Origin: Bacteroidota bacterium
Lineage (GTDB): Bacteria > Bacteroidota > Bacteroidia > Bacteroidales > SKPS01
Direction: 5' to 3'
NCBI GenBank assembly: GCA_022709695.1
Contig: JAKLII010000001.1
Location: 274,881-338,880 of the forward strand
Length of the DNA: 64,000 bases
Shown here piece after piece: positions 8,461 to 18,368 of the stretch (position 1 is the stretch's first letter; each line of letters opens with the position of its first letter). A program made the translations under genes and the position numbers. The notes beneath the pieces were generated by a model. It made no database searches. It was given only the letters and a program-made list of their open reading frames with translations, and was not told the origin of the DNA.

Positions 8461-11100
8461 ATGAAGAGGATATCGAGTTTAGTCATTTTGATGATTCCGA
8501 TGGTGGCTCTCGGGCAGGTGACGGTAAAGGGGATCGTTACGGAACAAAACAGTGGCAACAGGCCGCTGGCGGGGGTTCAGATCAAGGCCCTTGGAAGCAC
8601 ACCCGAGCAAACAGGAAAAGACGGCTTGTTTCAGCTGTCCTTTACCTCAAAAAAGCCCGGAGACCGAATCATCGTTTCGGAGATCTCCAGGGCAGGCTAC
8701 GAGATCGTAAATAAGGATGTTGTGAACAACTGGGTGGTCCTGAACGATCCCAACGTACGAACCAGAATCGTGATGTGCCCCGAAGGGTTGACCGCACAGA
8801 ACATTCTGAAGTATTACAATATTTCGTTTGATGCCCTCAACACAAGCTATACTGAACGGATCAGGCAACTGCAGCAAGAAAGGGATGAAGCAAGGATTGA
8901 CGTAAAAACCTATGGGGAAAAAGTAAAACTACTATCTGAACAGTTTGAAAATCAGCAAAAACACATCGAAGAGCTGGCGGAAAAATTTGCGCGGGAGAAT
9001 TTCGACGACTGTTCCGCCATTCACAGGCAGGCATTTGATGCATTCGAAAAAGGGGACATCGAAGGAGCAATCAGGATCCTTGAGAGCGTGAATTCCAACG
9101 AACAGATTGCCAGGGCCAGGGAGCAGCTGAAAAAGGGTGAAGCGCTTGAGAAAGAAGCGAAGGACATGCAAGCTCAATCCCTCGAAATCATCGATCAAAA
9201 TATCAAAAAGCTTCTATTCCAGGTTGACCTTTATATCTCGGAATTCCGATTTGAAGATGCGATAAATGCCTTTGAAGATGCTGTTTATGCCGATACTACA
9301 AACTACGAAAACCAGATTGACCTTGCCATTTTTTTATTTGATCAGAACCAATATGATTTATCCATGAAATGGTCCAGGTCAGCACTGGCCAACGCAGGGA
9401 CAAAGTATCAAAGGGCAAGGGCACTAATTGCTGTTGCTAATATTCAGTCAATTATGGATGATTATGCCGGGGCTGAAGAATATTTCAATGAAGCAACCAA
9501 AATTTTAACTGAATTGGCTGATGAAGATCCCGAGGGGTATAGCTATATCCTGGCAATAAGCCTCAATAATTTAGGAAATATGTATCATGTAGGTCAACAA
9601 TTTGAAAAAGCCAGGGTCATTTTGGAGAAGGCCATGAAGATCCGTGAAAAGAACAGCAATACCCCTGTGGGCGAAACTCCCGTTGAACTATATATATACA
9701 ATATGCTGGGCGTGGTTTGCATGGAATTAAACCAATTGGACACAGCAGAAGCTTGGATAAACAAAGGCATTTCAGACCTGCTCAAATCGCCTGATGTGGA
9801 CACTGCGTTGATCAAATACTTACTGGCCAATTATCTTGATTGTCTTTCCCTGGTTCAGAATAAAAAGAATGAGCCAGCGAAAGCAATATCAACCTCAAAA
9901 GAATCATTGAAGATTATTGGTGAATTGGCGAAAATGAACCCTCAAAGGTACAACCATCGGCTATTCATTGTGCTAAATAACATTACCACCTTCTATTTAC
10001 AAATGGGAGATTATGCCAATGCAGATAGGTACGCAACAGAAGCTGAGAATATTGTGAAGGAACTCATTAAAAAATACCCATTGGTTTATAAGAGTGACTT
10101 GGCTATGGTATAACAATTGAAAGGTGCAGTCCAGAGCGATTTGTCTAATGATGAAAAGGCAGAATTGATACAAAAGGAATCCGTTGAAATTTATAGGGAA
10201 CTTGCCTCGATCAATCCATTGGCTTTCAATAGTGGTCTTGCCTACTCACTCAATAACCTTGCATATACCCAAAGAATTCTTAACAAGCCTGACCTTGCCG
10301 AGAGAAATTCCCAGGAGGCCATCCGGTTGCTGCTTTAACTGGAAATAAACAACCCACAAGCCTACAAATCGGAAATTGCGATGTGCATGGAGACTCTCGC
10401 CCAGTTCTATTTGGCAAAGGGTGAGTACCAGCAAGCGAGGGAATATTTTACCAGGAGCCTGAACAAATACTATGAAATTGACACCCTTAATCTTCCGTAT
10501 TATATGCCAGATATCGCCGGCGTGCACAGAGAGCTGGTTTTTGTTTACAGGGAATTGAACCAGATGGATAGATCCATTGAGCATGAAGAAAAAATGGTTG
10601 GTTTGTACCGGGGCCTGGCAAAAGAAAACCCGCAGAAATTCCTTCCTCAATTCGCTGATGCGCTGAATAAATACTCATGGGCCCTTTATAAACATGATTT
10701 AACACGGGCCATATATTTTCAGGAGCAGGCCATACAGCTATATCAGCAATGCATGGACTCAAATTTCTCATATCTGCCATCCAATTTGGCAGTATCCTAC
10801 GCACGAATGGCACGTTACCAGATCCTGAATCAAAAATTTGATGAAGCCGAAAAATATGCCAGGATGTGCATAAAAGTCGAAAATACAAAAATGAATCATA
10901 AAAACCTTGCGCACAGCGTTCTTTACAATGGCAAATTCCGGGAAGCAGAAAAGATATACGTGGAATTGAAAGACCAGTTCTGTGATTGTGCTGTCCCTAC
11001 CCCATTCAAAACCTTGTTTTTAAATGATTTTGATGAATTCGAAGCGGCGGGGGTTACCCACCCGGACGTGAAAAAAATCAGAAAAGAATTAGCCAATTAG
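8461..11100 (+). pseudogene. Broken TPR paralogue 2 (two in-frame TAA stops)
   Basis: One reading frame from 8461 to 11100 (880 codons including the final stop) is broken by TAA at 10111-10113 and TAA at 10336-10338 and is otherwise open. The parts are a 550-residue N-terminal piece (signal peptide, regulatory-like domain, MCPEG, coiled coil, FDDCSAIH, TPRs), a 73-residue middle piece and a C-terminal piece ending TPHP-like VTHPDVKKIRKELAN. It has exactly the same length as paralogue 3, with no net indel. By alignment, the first stop replaces the Leu of LSSVLNTRAAVQ (here LAMV-stop-QLKGAVQ) and the second replaces the Asp of IFLDLEKEYPQ. Each can arise by few base changes. It is most simply a recent pseudogene; the N-terminal piece could still be made and exported. 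Start 8461 chosen by analogy with paralogue 4, with an in-frame ATG also at 8452. Confidence 0.8.
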
Positions 11101-11138
11101 CCAATTAGCCAATGTGAAAATGTGCAAATGTGCAAATT

Positions 11139-13778
11139 ATGAAAGAACAACTTTGGGTTCTCTTTATACTGGTTCCGGCGATGGTGAGTGGGCAGGTGAC
11201 GGTGAAGGGCATCGTCACCGAGCAGAACAGCGGCAACAGGCCCCTGGCCGGGGTGCAGATCAAAGCGCTGGGAAGCACCCCGGAGCTTACGGATCAGTCA
11301 GGGCAGTTCAGGCTGACCTTCGGCGCCAAGAAGCCAGGTGACCGGATTGTGGTCTCTGAGATCTCCAAAAAGGGGTACGAAATTGTAAACAAAGATGTTG
11401 TGAACAATTGGATGATCCCTTCGGCAGCGGATGCAAAAACCAAAATCGTGATGTGCCCTGAGGGGCTTATTGCGGCAAATACCCTGAAATACTACAATAT
11501 TTCATTTGACGGGCTTGCCATGGGATACAATGAACAGATCAGGAAATGTCAGGAGGAGAAGGAAAAGGCACTCATTGATGCAAAGACCTACGGCGAAAAA
11601 TTAAAACTACTATCCGAACAGTTTGAGAACCAGCAGAATGTTCTCGAAGAACTGGCAGAGAGATTTGCAAGGGAGAATTTCGATGATTGCTCGGAAGTAC
11701 ACAAAAAAGCCTTTGAAGCCTATCAGGCAGGGAATATCAATGAGGCTATCAGGATTTTGGAAACCGTTAATTCCACTGCAGAGATTGAAAAGGCCAAAAA
11801 GCAATATGCCGAAGCAGAAAAACTTAAATCAGAGCTGGAGCAGGTTCAGGCCTTTTCCGACAGCGTTATCAGACAAAACATCCGGAAGCTTCTGTTCCAG
11901 GCTGACCTGTATGCTTCGGAACTTCGGTTTGAGGACGCAAAAGCGGCCTATGAGGCAGCAGTGAATGCAGACACAACCGACTTTCAAAGCCTTTTTGATT
12001 TTGTAATTTTTCTTTTTGACCAGAAAGAATTCGATTCAGCCATGAAATGGTGCACCTCAGCGCTTGGCATTGCGAAAACCAGGTTTGAACGGGCACAGGC
12101 CCTGCGTTTCCTGGCCAATACGCAGGCATCGTTGCTGGATTACGAAAATGCCGAAAAGAATTTCAATCAAGCGATTGAACTACTGACTGGACTTGTGGAT
12201 GAAAGTCCTGAGGAATATAGTTATATACTCTTGTTAGCCCTCCAGAACATCAGCGTCATGCACCTCGAAAACCAGCATTATGCCGATGCAAAGCAATACC
12301 TGACCAAAGCCTTGCAATTGACAGAAAAATACAACCAAACCCCTGAGGGTGAGCTGGCTATGAAGCCAACCCTCTGCGGGAATCTGGGATTTGTCTACCT
12401 TGCCTTAACCCAGCCGGACTCCGCAGAATTCTGGTTGACAAGTGCAATACAGGAATTATCGGTAACAAACGATACCGGATCCATATCCGGCAAAAATTCA
12501 CTGGCAATGTTTCTGAATACACTGTCACAGGTGTACGATGCAAAGCGTGAGTTCGGAAAATCGCAATCGATGTTGCTTCAATCCCTGGCTATAAACCGGG
12601 ATCTGGTCAGGATGAATCCGCAAAGATTCAATCCTGAAATTGTAATCGTGCTGAATAACCTTGCCATTGCCTATTTATCATCACAGGATTTCCTCAATGC
12701 CGACCTGTATGCAGCGGAAGCGGAAGGCATCCTGAAAGAGCTGGTGAAGGCCAATCCGGTCATTTATAGCCCGGCCTTGTCTTCCGTCCTCAATACAAGG
12801 GCTGCAGTGCAAAGCAGCCTGATGCACACTGAAAAGGCAGAAATGCTGCAGGCCGAATCCGTCAGCTGTATGCGGATTATGGCTTCGGTTAATCCTTTGG
12901 TAAACAGAGACAAACTTGCGGTATCACTGAACAATCTGTCCGTTACGCAAAAAGAGCTCGGCAAATATGATGAAGCTCTCCTGAATTCAACCGAAGCAGT
13001 TGATATTTTTCTTGACCTTGAAAAGGAATATCCTCAGGCATACAAGGCAAAAGCGGCAAGGTGCCTTGAGGTACTTGCAAGGTTGAATTATGTGATGCAG
13101 GATTTCCGCAAATCGGAAGAAAATTACAGACTGAGCATCCGGAAATTCAGCGAGTGCAGCCCGGAAATGCTGCAGTATTACCTGGCTGAACTGCCTGATT
13201 TGCACAAAGAATTAATCAGCCTTTATGTGCAATTGGATCAGGTTCCCAAAGCCGTTGCACAAACCAATGAATCTATAAACTTTTTCAGGCATTTGGCGGA
13301 GGGGAATCCTCAGGATTATTATGCTTACATGGCATATTTTATCTGCGAATTATCATGGCTTCAGTACAAATCAGATCTCGGACAGGCTATCAGCACTATG
13401 AACACAGCCATTGAAGCTTTCCATCGCTGTGCCGACTCAGGCTATGTCTATACGGTCAATCACCTTGCACTGTGTTACGGGCGGATGACCCGCTACCTGA
13501 TCCTGAACAGGAACTTTGCCGAAGCCGAGAGATACGCTTTGCTGACTTCTGGAACAGATGATTCAGAAATGATGCGGAAAAATATTGCACACGCCCTTCT
13601 TTATAATGGCAAATATGAAGAAGCAGAAAAAATATACCTCGAATTAAAGGATAAAAAATGCGAATGCAATCCTCCAACACCCTTCAGAGTGCTGTTTTTA
13701 AAAGATCTGGATGAGTTCGAAGAAGCGGGTGTAACCCACCCCGATGTGGCAAAAATCAGGAAACAATTAGTCAATTAG
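11139..13778 (+). CDS. Exported regulatory-like/coiled-coil/TPR protein, paralogue 3 (long type)
   Basis: 879 residues from the ATG at 11139; an in-frame ATG 9 bp upstream is also possible. Signal peptide MKEQLWVLFILVPAMVSGQ, then regulatory-like domain (VTVKGIVTEQNSGNRPLAGV, VVSEISKKGYEIVNKDVV), IVMCPEG, coiled coil (about 135-190), ENFDDCSEVHKKAF and a long series of TPR-like helical pairs, closing with VTHPDVAKIRKQLVN. The first about 90 codons are almost identical in DNA to paralogue 4, while the TPR part differs much more. The gap to the previous gene is 38 bp, as is the gap to the next. Function unknown. The exported TPR superhelix most likely binds protein or peptide partners in the periplasm. 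Confidence 0.75.
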   Translation: MKEQLWVLFILVPAMVSGQVTVKGIVTEQNSGNRPLAGVQIKALGSTPELTDQSGQFRLTFGAKKPGDRIVVSEISKKGYEIVNKDVVNNWMIPSAADAKTKIVMCPEGLIAANTLKYYNISFDGLAMGYNEQIRKCQEEKEKALIDAKTYGEKLKLLSEQFENQQNVLEELAERFARENFDDCSEVHKKAFEAYQAGNINEAIRILETVNSTAEIEKAKKQYAEAEKLKSELEQVQAFSDSVIRQNIRKLLFQADLYASELRFEDAKAAYEAAVNADTTDFQSLFDFVIFLFDQKEFDSAMKWCTSALGIAKTRFERAQALRFLANTQASLLDYENAEKNFNQAIELLTGLVDESPEEYSYILLLALQNISVMHLENQHYADAKQYLTKALQLTEKYNQTPEGELAMKPTLCGNLGFVYLALTQPDSAEFWLTSAIQELSVTNDTGSISGKNSLAMFLNTLSQVYDAKREFGKSQSMLLQSLAINRDLVRMNPQRFNPEIVIVLNNLAIAYLSSQDFLNADLYAAEAEGILKELVKANPVIYSPALSSVLNTRAAVQSSLMHTEKAEMLQAESVSCMRIMASVNPLVNRDKLAVSLNNLSVTQKELGKYDEALLNSTEAVDIFLDLEKEYPQAYKAKAARCLEVLARLNYVMQDFRKSEENYRLSIRKFSECSPEMLQYYLAELPDLHKELISLYVQLDQVPKAVAQTNESINFFRHLAEGNPQDYYAYMAYFICELSWLQYKSDLGQAISTMNTAIEAFHRCADSGYVYTVNHLALCYGRMTRYLILNRNFAEAERYALLTSGTDDSEMMRKNIAHALLYNGKYEEAEKIYLELKDKKCECNPPTPFRVLFLKDLDEFEEAGVTHPDVAKIRKQLVN

Positions 13779-13816
13779 CCAATTTGAAAATGTGTAAATG
13801 TGTAAATGTGTAAATT

Positions 13817-16168
13817 ATGAAAGAACAACTTTGGGTTCTCTTTTTACTGGTTCCGGCGATGGTGAGCGGGCAGGTAACGGTGAAGGGCATTGTCACCGAG
13901 CAGAACAGCAACAACAAACCCCTGGCCGGGGTGCAGATCAAGGCTTTGGGGAGCGCACCCGAGCAATCGGACCAGGCAGGATTGTTCCGGCTGCTTTTCA
14001 ATACCAAGAAGCCTGGCGACAGGATCGTGGTTTCGGAAATTTCCAAACCCGGCTACGAGATTGTAAATAAGGATGTTGTAAATAACTGGGTGATCCTGAA
14101 CGATCCCAATGCACGAACAAGGATCGTTTTGTGCCCTGCGGGACAGGTGGCTCAAAATACGCTGAAGTATTACGACATTTCGCTTACAGGACTTACCGAG
14201 GGTTATAAAAGGAAGAACGAAGAGTTACAGGAGAAGCTAAAAAAGTCCGAAATAGACGCAAAATCCTATAGCGAGCAGGCAAAAACTTTAGCCGAGCAAT
14301 ACGAGAATCAACAGAAGAAGCTGGAGGAGCTGGCTGAAAAGTTCGCCCGTGAAAACTTCGACGAATGCTCAGAGGTTCATCGAAGGGCATTTGAATCGTT
14401 TACACTGGGTAAGATTGAGGAGGCTATCGTCATTCTCGAGTCGGTTAATTCAGAAGCTGAGATATTGAAGGCAAAACAGCAGCAGGCCAAAGCACGCTCG
14501 CTGATGGCCGAATCCGACAGCATCATCGCCCAGAACATCAAGAAACTGCTTTTTCAGGCTGACCTGTATGAATCCGAGTTTAGATTTGAAGATGCCAAAA
14601 TGGCTTATAAAACTGCTATTGAAGGGGATACCACATTGTTTGAACCAACGTATGCCTTCGTCCGGTTCCTTGTAAAACAAAGGGAATTTAAGGAATGCAG
14701 CAAATGGCTGGATAAAGCGATCACCGTCGCTAAGACAGACGTTGAAAATGCCAGGGTTAAGTACATGCTGGCGCTGATCCTCCACTACCAGAATCAATTG
14801 GATAAAGCTGAGGTGACTTACGGAGAAAGTCTTGATCTATGGCGCACCCTCGCTGCTTCAAATCCTGATGGTTTTAACCTCGAACTTCAAAATACTCTGA
14901 ACAGTATTGGGATTTTCTATTCTGATCAAAACCAATTGAAAAAATCAGAAGAATATGCCCTGGAGGCATTGAGTATCACAAGAGCCATGGCTGATGGCAA
15001 CGGTGAATTACAAAGGAGGACGCTGGTAAACGGTTTAACCAATCTCGGGCTTTTAGAATATAGGATGAACCAGTTTGAAAAATCAGATTCGAGTTATCAT
15101 GAAGCCTTGCAGATTTCAAGAGAGCTCGTTGCCTCTCATCCTGGTAAGTATGATTTTGAACTGGCATGGTCGCTTAGTGGAATGGCTTATGCTAAAGGAG
15201 CGAGCCACGAACCTGATTCAGCTGATCTTTATTATGATGAAGCGCTGATCATTCTCCGTAAATTATCAGCGTCCAATCCACAGCGCTACAATTCATATTT
15301 TGCTGTCCTGCTTAACAGTATTGCTAATCATAGAATGCATTACAGAAAAAACCAAAGCGCCGATTCACTCTTTCAGGAAGCGTATCACATAATTGAAGAT
15401 CTGGTAAAAATAAACCCGTCGGTTTATAACCCGTTATATGCAAGTGCGTTCAATAATCTGGGTGTCATTTCCAATATCCAAAACAGGAATGATCAATCTG
15501 AGATTTATCTCGAAAAGGCGTTGATTGAATACAGGGCATTGGCTGCTGAAAACCCTAAAGCCTATTTAGTGTACGTTGGATGGGTACTTAATAATCTCGG
15601 AGATATCCAGAAAGACATGAAACAGTTTGATGAATCGGAAGCCAGTTTACAGGAAGCTATTGGCATTTTCAGGGAAATGGCCAAAACCGACAGTATTGAA
15701 GCAAAAAGATTCCTCAGTACAGGATTATTCAATTACGCTGACCTGTGTTTTCAACTTGGCAAAACCAAAGATTTTATATCAGTCAATGAAGAGGCTCTTC
15801 GCCTGTCAAGTGAGATGGCAAGGGCAAATCCCAGGCAAATGGGTCTCAGGACAGTATTGCGGTATGGCCATTACTCAAGGAAACTCATGAGCCTAAGGAT
15901 GTTTGAAGAGGCGGAACAGGCTGCCCGCAAGGGTTATGAAACCGATACCTCCATGATCTGGATCAAAGTTCGGCTCGCAGAAGCAATGCTTTTCCAGGGG
16001 AAATACAGTGAGGCTAAGAATATATGCCTGGATATCAAGGATAAAGAATATCCGTTGGAAGAACTTGAAACCTGTAGAAATGCGATCCTGAAAGATCTGG
16101 ATGATTTGGAAAAGGAAGGCATAACCCATAGGGATGTTAAAAAGATTCGAAAGGAATTAGCCAATTAG
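13817..16168 (+). CDS. Exported regulatory-like/coiled-coil/TPR protein, paralogue 4 (short type)
   Basis: 783 residues. Signal peptide MKEQLWVLFLLVPAMVSGQ, regulatory-like domain (VTVKGIVTEQNSNNKPLAGV, VVSEISKPGYEIVN), a diverged IVLCPAG block, coiled coil around LAEQYENQQKKLEELAEKFA, NFDECSEVHRRAF and TPR repeats to the C-terminal GITHRDVKKIRKELAN. The conserved Cys pair (LCPAG and DECS) is kept. There is no in-frame ATG just upstream, so the start here is unambiguous and was used to choose the starts of the paralogues. It is the last TPR copy before the RCK/RyR membrane protein. Confidence 0.75.
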   Translation: MKEQLWVLFLLVPAMVSGQVTVKGIVTEQNSNNKPLAGVQIKALGSAPEQSDQAGLFRLLFNTKKPGDRIVVSEISKPGYEIVNKDVVNNWVILNDPNARTRIVLCPAGQVAQNTLKYYDISLTGLTEGYKRKNEELQEKLKKSEIDAKSYSEQAKTLAEQYENQQKKLEELAEKFARENFDECSEVHRRAFESFTLGKIEEAIVILESVNSEAEILKAKQQQAKARSLMAESDSIIAQNIKKLLFQADLYESEFRFEDAKMAYKTAIEGDTTLFEPTYAFVRFLVKQREFKECSKWLDKAITVAKTDVENARVKYMLALILHYQNQLDKAEVTYGESLDLWRTLAASNPDGFNLELQNTLNSIGIFYSDQNQLKKSEEYALEALSITRAMADGNGELQRRTLVNGLTNLGLLEYRMNQFEKSDSSYHEALQISRELVASHPGKYDFELAWSLSGMAYAKGASHEPDSADLYYDEALIILRKLSASNPQRYNSYFAVLLNSIANHRMHYRKNQSADSLFQEAYHIIEDLVKINPSVYNPLYASAFNNLGVISNIQNRNDQSEIYLEKALIEYRALAAENPKAYLVYVGWVLNNLGDIQKDMKQFDESEASLQEAIGIFREMAKTDSIEAKRFLSTGLFNYADLCFQLGKTKDFISVNEEALRLSSEMARANPRQMGLRTVLRYGHYSRKLMSLRMFEEAEQAARKGYETDTSMIWIKVRLAEAMLFQGKYSEAKNICLDIKDKEYPLEELETCRNAILKDLDDLEKEGITHRDVKKIRKELAN

Positions 16169-16195
16169 CCGATTTGTCAATTAGGCAATTTAAAA

Positions 16196-16250
16196 TGCCG
16201 AGCGAAGCCAAGCGTAGCGAGTCCCGGGAGCGAAGCGATACGGGATGAAA
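16196..16250. repeat. Short repeat with AGCGAAGC blocks and a TCCCG/CGGGA inverted repeat
   Basis: Between paralogue 4 and the RCK/RyR gene lies a GC-rich insert with two copies of GAGCGAAGC, a GCGTAGCGAG variant, and TCCCG...CGGGA arms. It interrupts an otherwise standard junction (AATTAGCC units before it, ATGTGAAAATGTGGAAATT after it), so it looks like a small inserted intergenic repeat. Confidence 0.55.
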
Positions 16251-16277
16251 ACATGAAAATGTGAAAATGTGGAAATT

Positions 16278-18230
16278 ATGAATCCGAATTTTACCCTTTT
16301 TATCATCATTGTTTTTATTCTGTTGCTCTTTGGGGTTTACATCAGGTTTTTCCTGCGACGCCATAATGGTTTTATGCAGTTTGTAAAAGTCATCATGCTG
16401 CCACTCACTGTGCTCGGAGGGTGGGTAGTGTATTTCACCGGGTACATGTTAGGGAGTGAGGCAGAACCGACGGTGCATTCGGTGGTAATGTACGGTTTGC
16501 AGGCGCTTTTCAGTGCGGGCCGCCTTTTTGTGCTGGGGAATGACCTGGTGGAGATTTCGGAACATGTGAAGGAGAATCCGAACTTCCTGCTCTGGTTCTC
16601 CCTGGTAGGCACAATGGCCGTTTTCCTCTCCATTTCGATATTGTTCAATGTCTTCGGAAAGCGGCTTATCACCAGGATCAGAATCTGGCTCAGGTTATCC
16701 AGGGAAAACCATGTGTTTTTTGGCGTAAATGAAGCATCGGTTACACTGGCCAGGGACCTTTTGCTGCGGGACCGCAACAGACTGGTGGTTTTTATCACGA
16801 AGCTTGACCGGAACGAGGACACCAATCTGTACCATGCCATGGAGGAGACCGGTGCCCTGGTAGTCGAAAACGAATCATTCCTCGAAAGCCTCACCCTCAA
16901 ACAGGAAGAGAGCCTGATCCATATCAGGCACGGCCATGCCGGCCCGTTGATCCTGAACAAACTTAAACTGATCAGAAAAATCCACAAGTGTCCCTCCCAC
17001 CTGTATTTCCTGTCGGATACCGAAGCCTGGAACATCAACATGGCCCGCACCATCCTTGATGAGATGAGCACGAAAGCATTGCACCATCCTGTGATATTTC
17101 ACGTCAGCATCCACGGCTCCGACCTGGAGGAGCTCTTCTATCAGAGCCTTCCGGAACCTGCCCGTAATATTCATGTGCGGCTGCTGAACTATTCTGAGAT
17201 CGCCACACGGCAGCTGATTGCCCGGCATAACCCTGTCGACTGGATCCTCAAAGACACACAAAAGGGGGTTGCGATGGAGGATTTCCGTGTAATGATCGTG
17301 GGGTTCGACCAGACCGGAAGTGCAGCTTTGCGAAAGCTGACCGAGTTCGGTCAGTTTCCCGGTTCCAGGTTCAAGGCTATCATCACCGACAAATGCATGG
17401 AAGTAAAGAAAGGGAGGTTTGCAAACAGCTTTCCCGGACTGGTTTCTCATTACGACATCAGCTTCCTGGAGACGGAGGCGGGCAGCAGCAACTTCTTCGA
17501 TGTCATCAGGCAACAGATGGATCATCTGGATTACATCGTTATCGCCCTTGGAAATGATGCCCTGAACATGCAGACTGCGGTGGATATCCGGCAAATGGCG
17601 CTCAGGTCGCCGGGGGTACGGATGAAGATCCTTGCCCTGGTAAAGAGCAATGACCATTACCGGTACCAGACCGGTGATGATGACAGGGTGAGCATCCACG
17701 CGTTTGGCAGGACCAGTCACATCTTTACCGAGGACATTGTGGTGCGGGGGAAGCTGGAGGACATGGCGGTACAGATCCATGCGTATTACAATTCGCTGAA
17801 ACCGGCTGAAAAGCACAGAACCTGGGATGAGCTGACCCGGATGGAACGGGCAGGCAACATCTCAGCCGCAGGGCACATCCGCGTTAAACTTGCGCTGGCA
17901 GGGCTGCAACCTCAGGATATTCTGCAGTTGGAAAACACGGACGCCTTTGAAGCCTTTTTAGGGAAAGAGCGGATGGAAAACCTGGCAAGGGGGGAGCACC
18001 TGCACTGGAATGCGATGCTGTTTTCCCACGGATGGGAGCGGTGGAATCTCAGTGAAATCCCTGCAGATGCAAGCTCCAACAAAGACAACCTTCGCCGGCT
18101 GCACGCCTGTCTGGTGGATTGGGATGAGCTCGCCGCCGTAGGAGAACGGTTCAATGAAAACTACTACCAGTACGACTACGAAAATATCCACAACATCTTC
18201 CCGCTGGTGAAGGAAGGGGTGTTTACCTGA
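16278..18230 (+). CDS. Membrane protein with two Rossmann (RCK/TrkA-N-like) domains and a C-terminal RyR-like domain
   Basis: 650 residues from ATG 16278 (in-frame ATG also at 16269). The N-terminus has hydrophobic spans at about 4-22, 35-55 and 105-127; no TVGYG potassium filter is visible. A first Rossmann-like domain follows (VFFGVNEASVTLARDLLLRD), then a second one (FRVMIVGFDQTGSAALRKL), as in RCK/TrkA-N channel regulators. The last about 130 residues fit a RyR-like domain: ARGEHLHWNAMLFSHGWERW, then LHACLVDWDEL and YYQYDYENIHNIFPLV. By comparison with its families it may sense a nucleotide ligand and control a membrane pore, but that is inference. It is on the same strand after the TPR paralogues with the same junction motif ahead of the start, so it probably belongs to the same unit. 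Confidence 0.65.
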   Translation: MNPNFTLFIIIVFILLLFGVYIRFFLRRHNGFMQFVKVIMLPLTVLGGWVVYFTGYMLGSEAEPTVHSVVMYGLQALFSAGRLFVLGNDLVEISEHVKENPNFLLWFSLVGTMAVFLSISILFNVFGKRLITRIRIWLRLSRENHVFFGVNEASVTLARDLLLRDRNRLVVFITKLDRNEDTNLYHAMEETGALVVENESFLESLTLKQEESLIHIRHGHAGPLILNKLKLIRKIHKCPSHLYFLSDTEAWNINMARTILDEMSTKALHHPVIFHVSIHGSDLEELFYQSLPEPARNIHVRLLNYSEIATRQLIARHNPVDWILKDTQKGVAMEDFRVMIVGFDQTGSAALRKLTEFGQFPGSRFKAIITDKCMEVKKGRFANSFPGLVSHYDISFLETEAGSSNFFDVIRQQMDHLDYIVIALGNDALNMQTAVDIRQMALRSPGVRMKILALVKSNDHYRYQTGDDDRVSIHAFGRTSHIFTEDIVVRGKLEDMAVQIHAYYNSLKPAEKHRTWDELTRMERAGNISAAGHIRVKLALAGLQPQDILQLENTDAFEAFLGKERMENLARGEHLHWNAMLFSHGWERWNLSEIPADASSNKDNLRRLHACLVDWDELAAVGERFNENYYQYDYENIHNIFPLVKEGVFT

Positions 18231-18368
18231 GATGGTGGAGAGTTCCTTGAGCCCATCCAAACCAGATTCAGCAAAACACTTTTACCGCTCTTTGTGCATC
18301 ACCTGGCTTGTTTGCAGTGTATTTTTGTATAATAAAGGATTCACTTCATTCACCCAAAATCAACCGAC

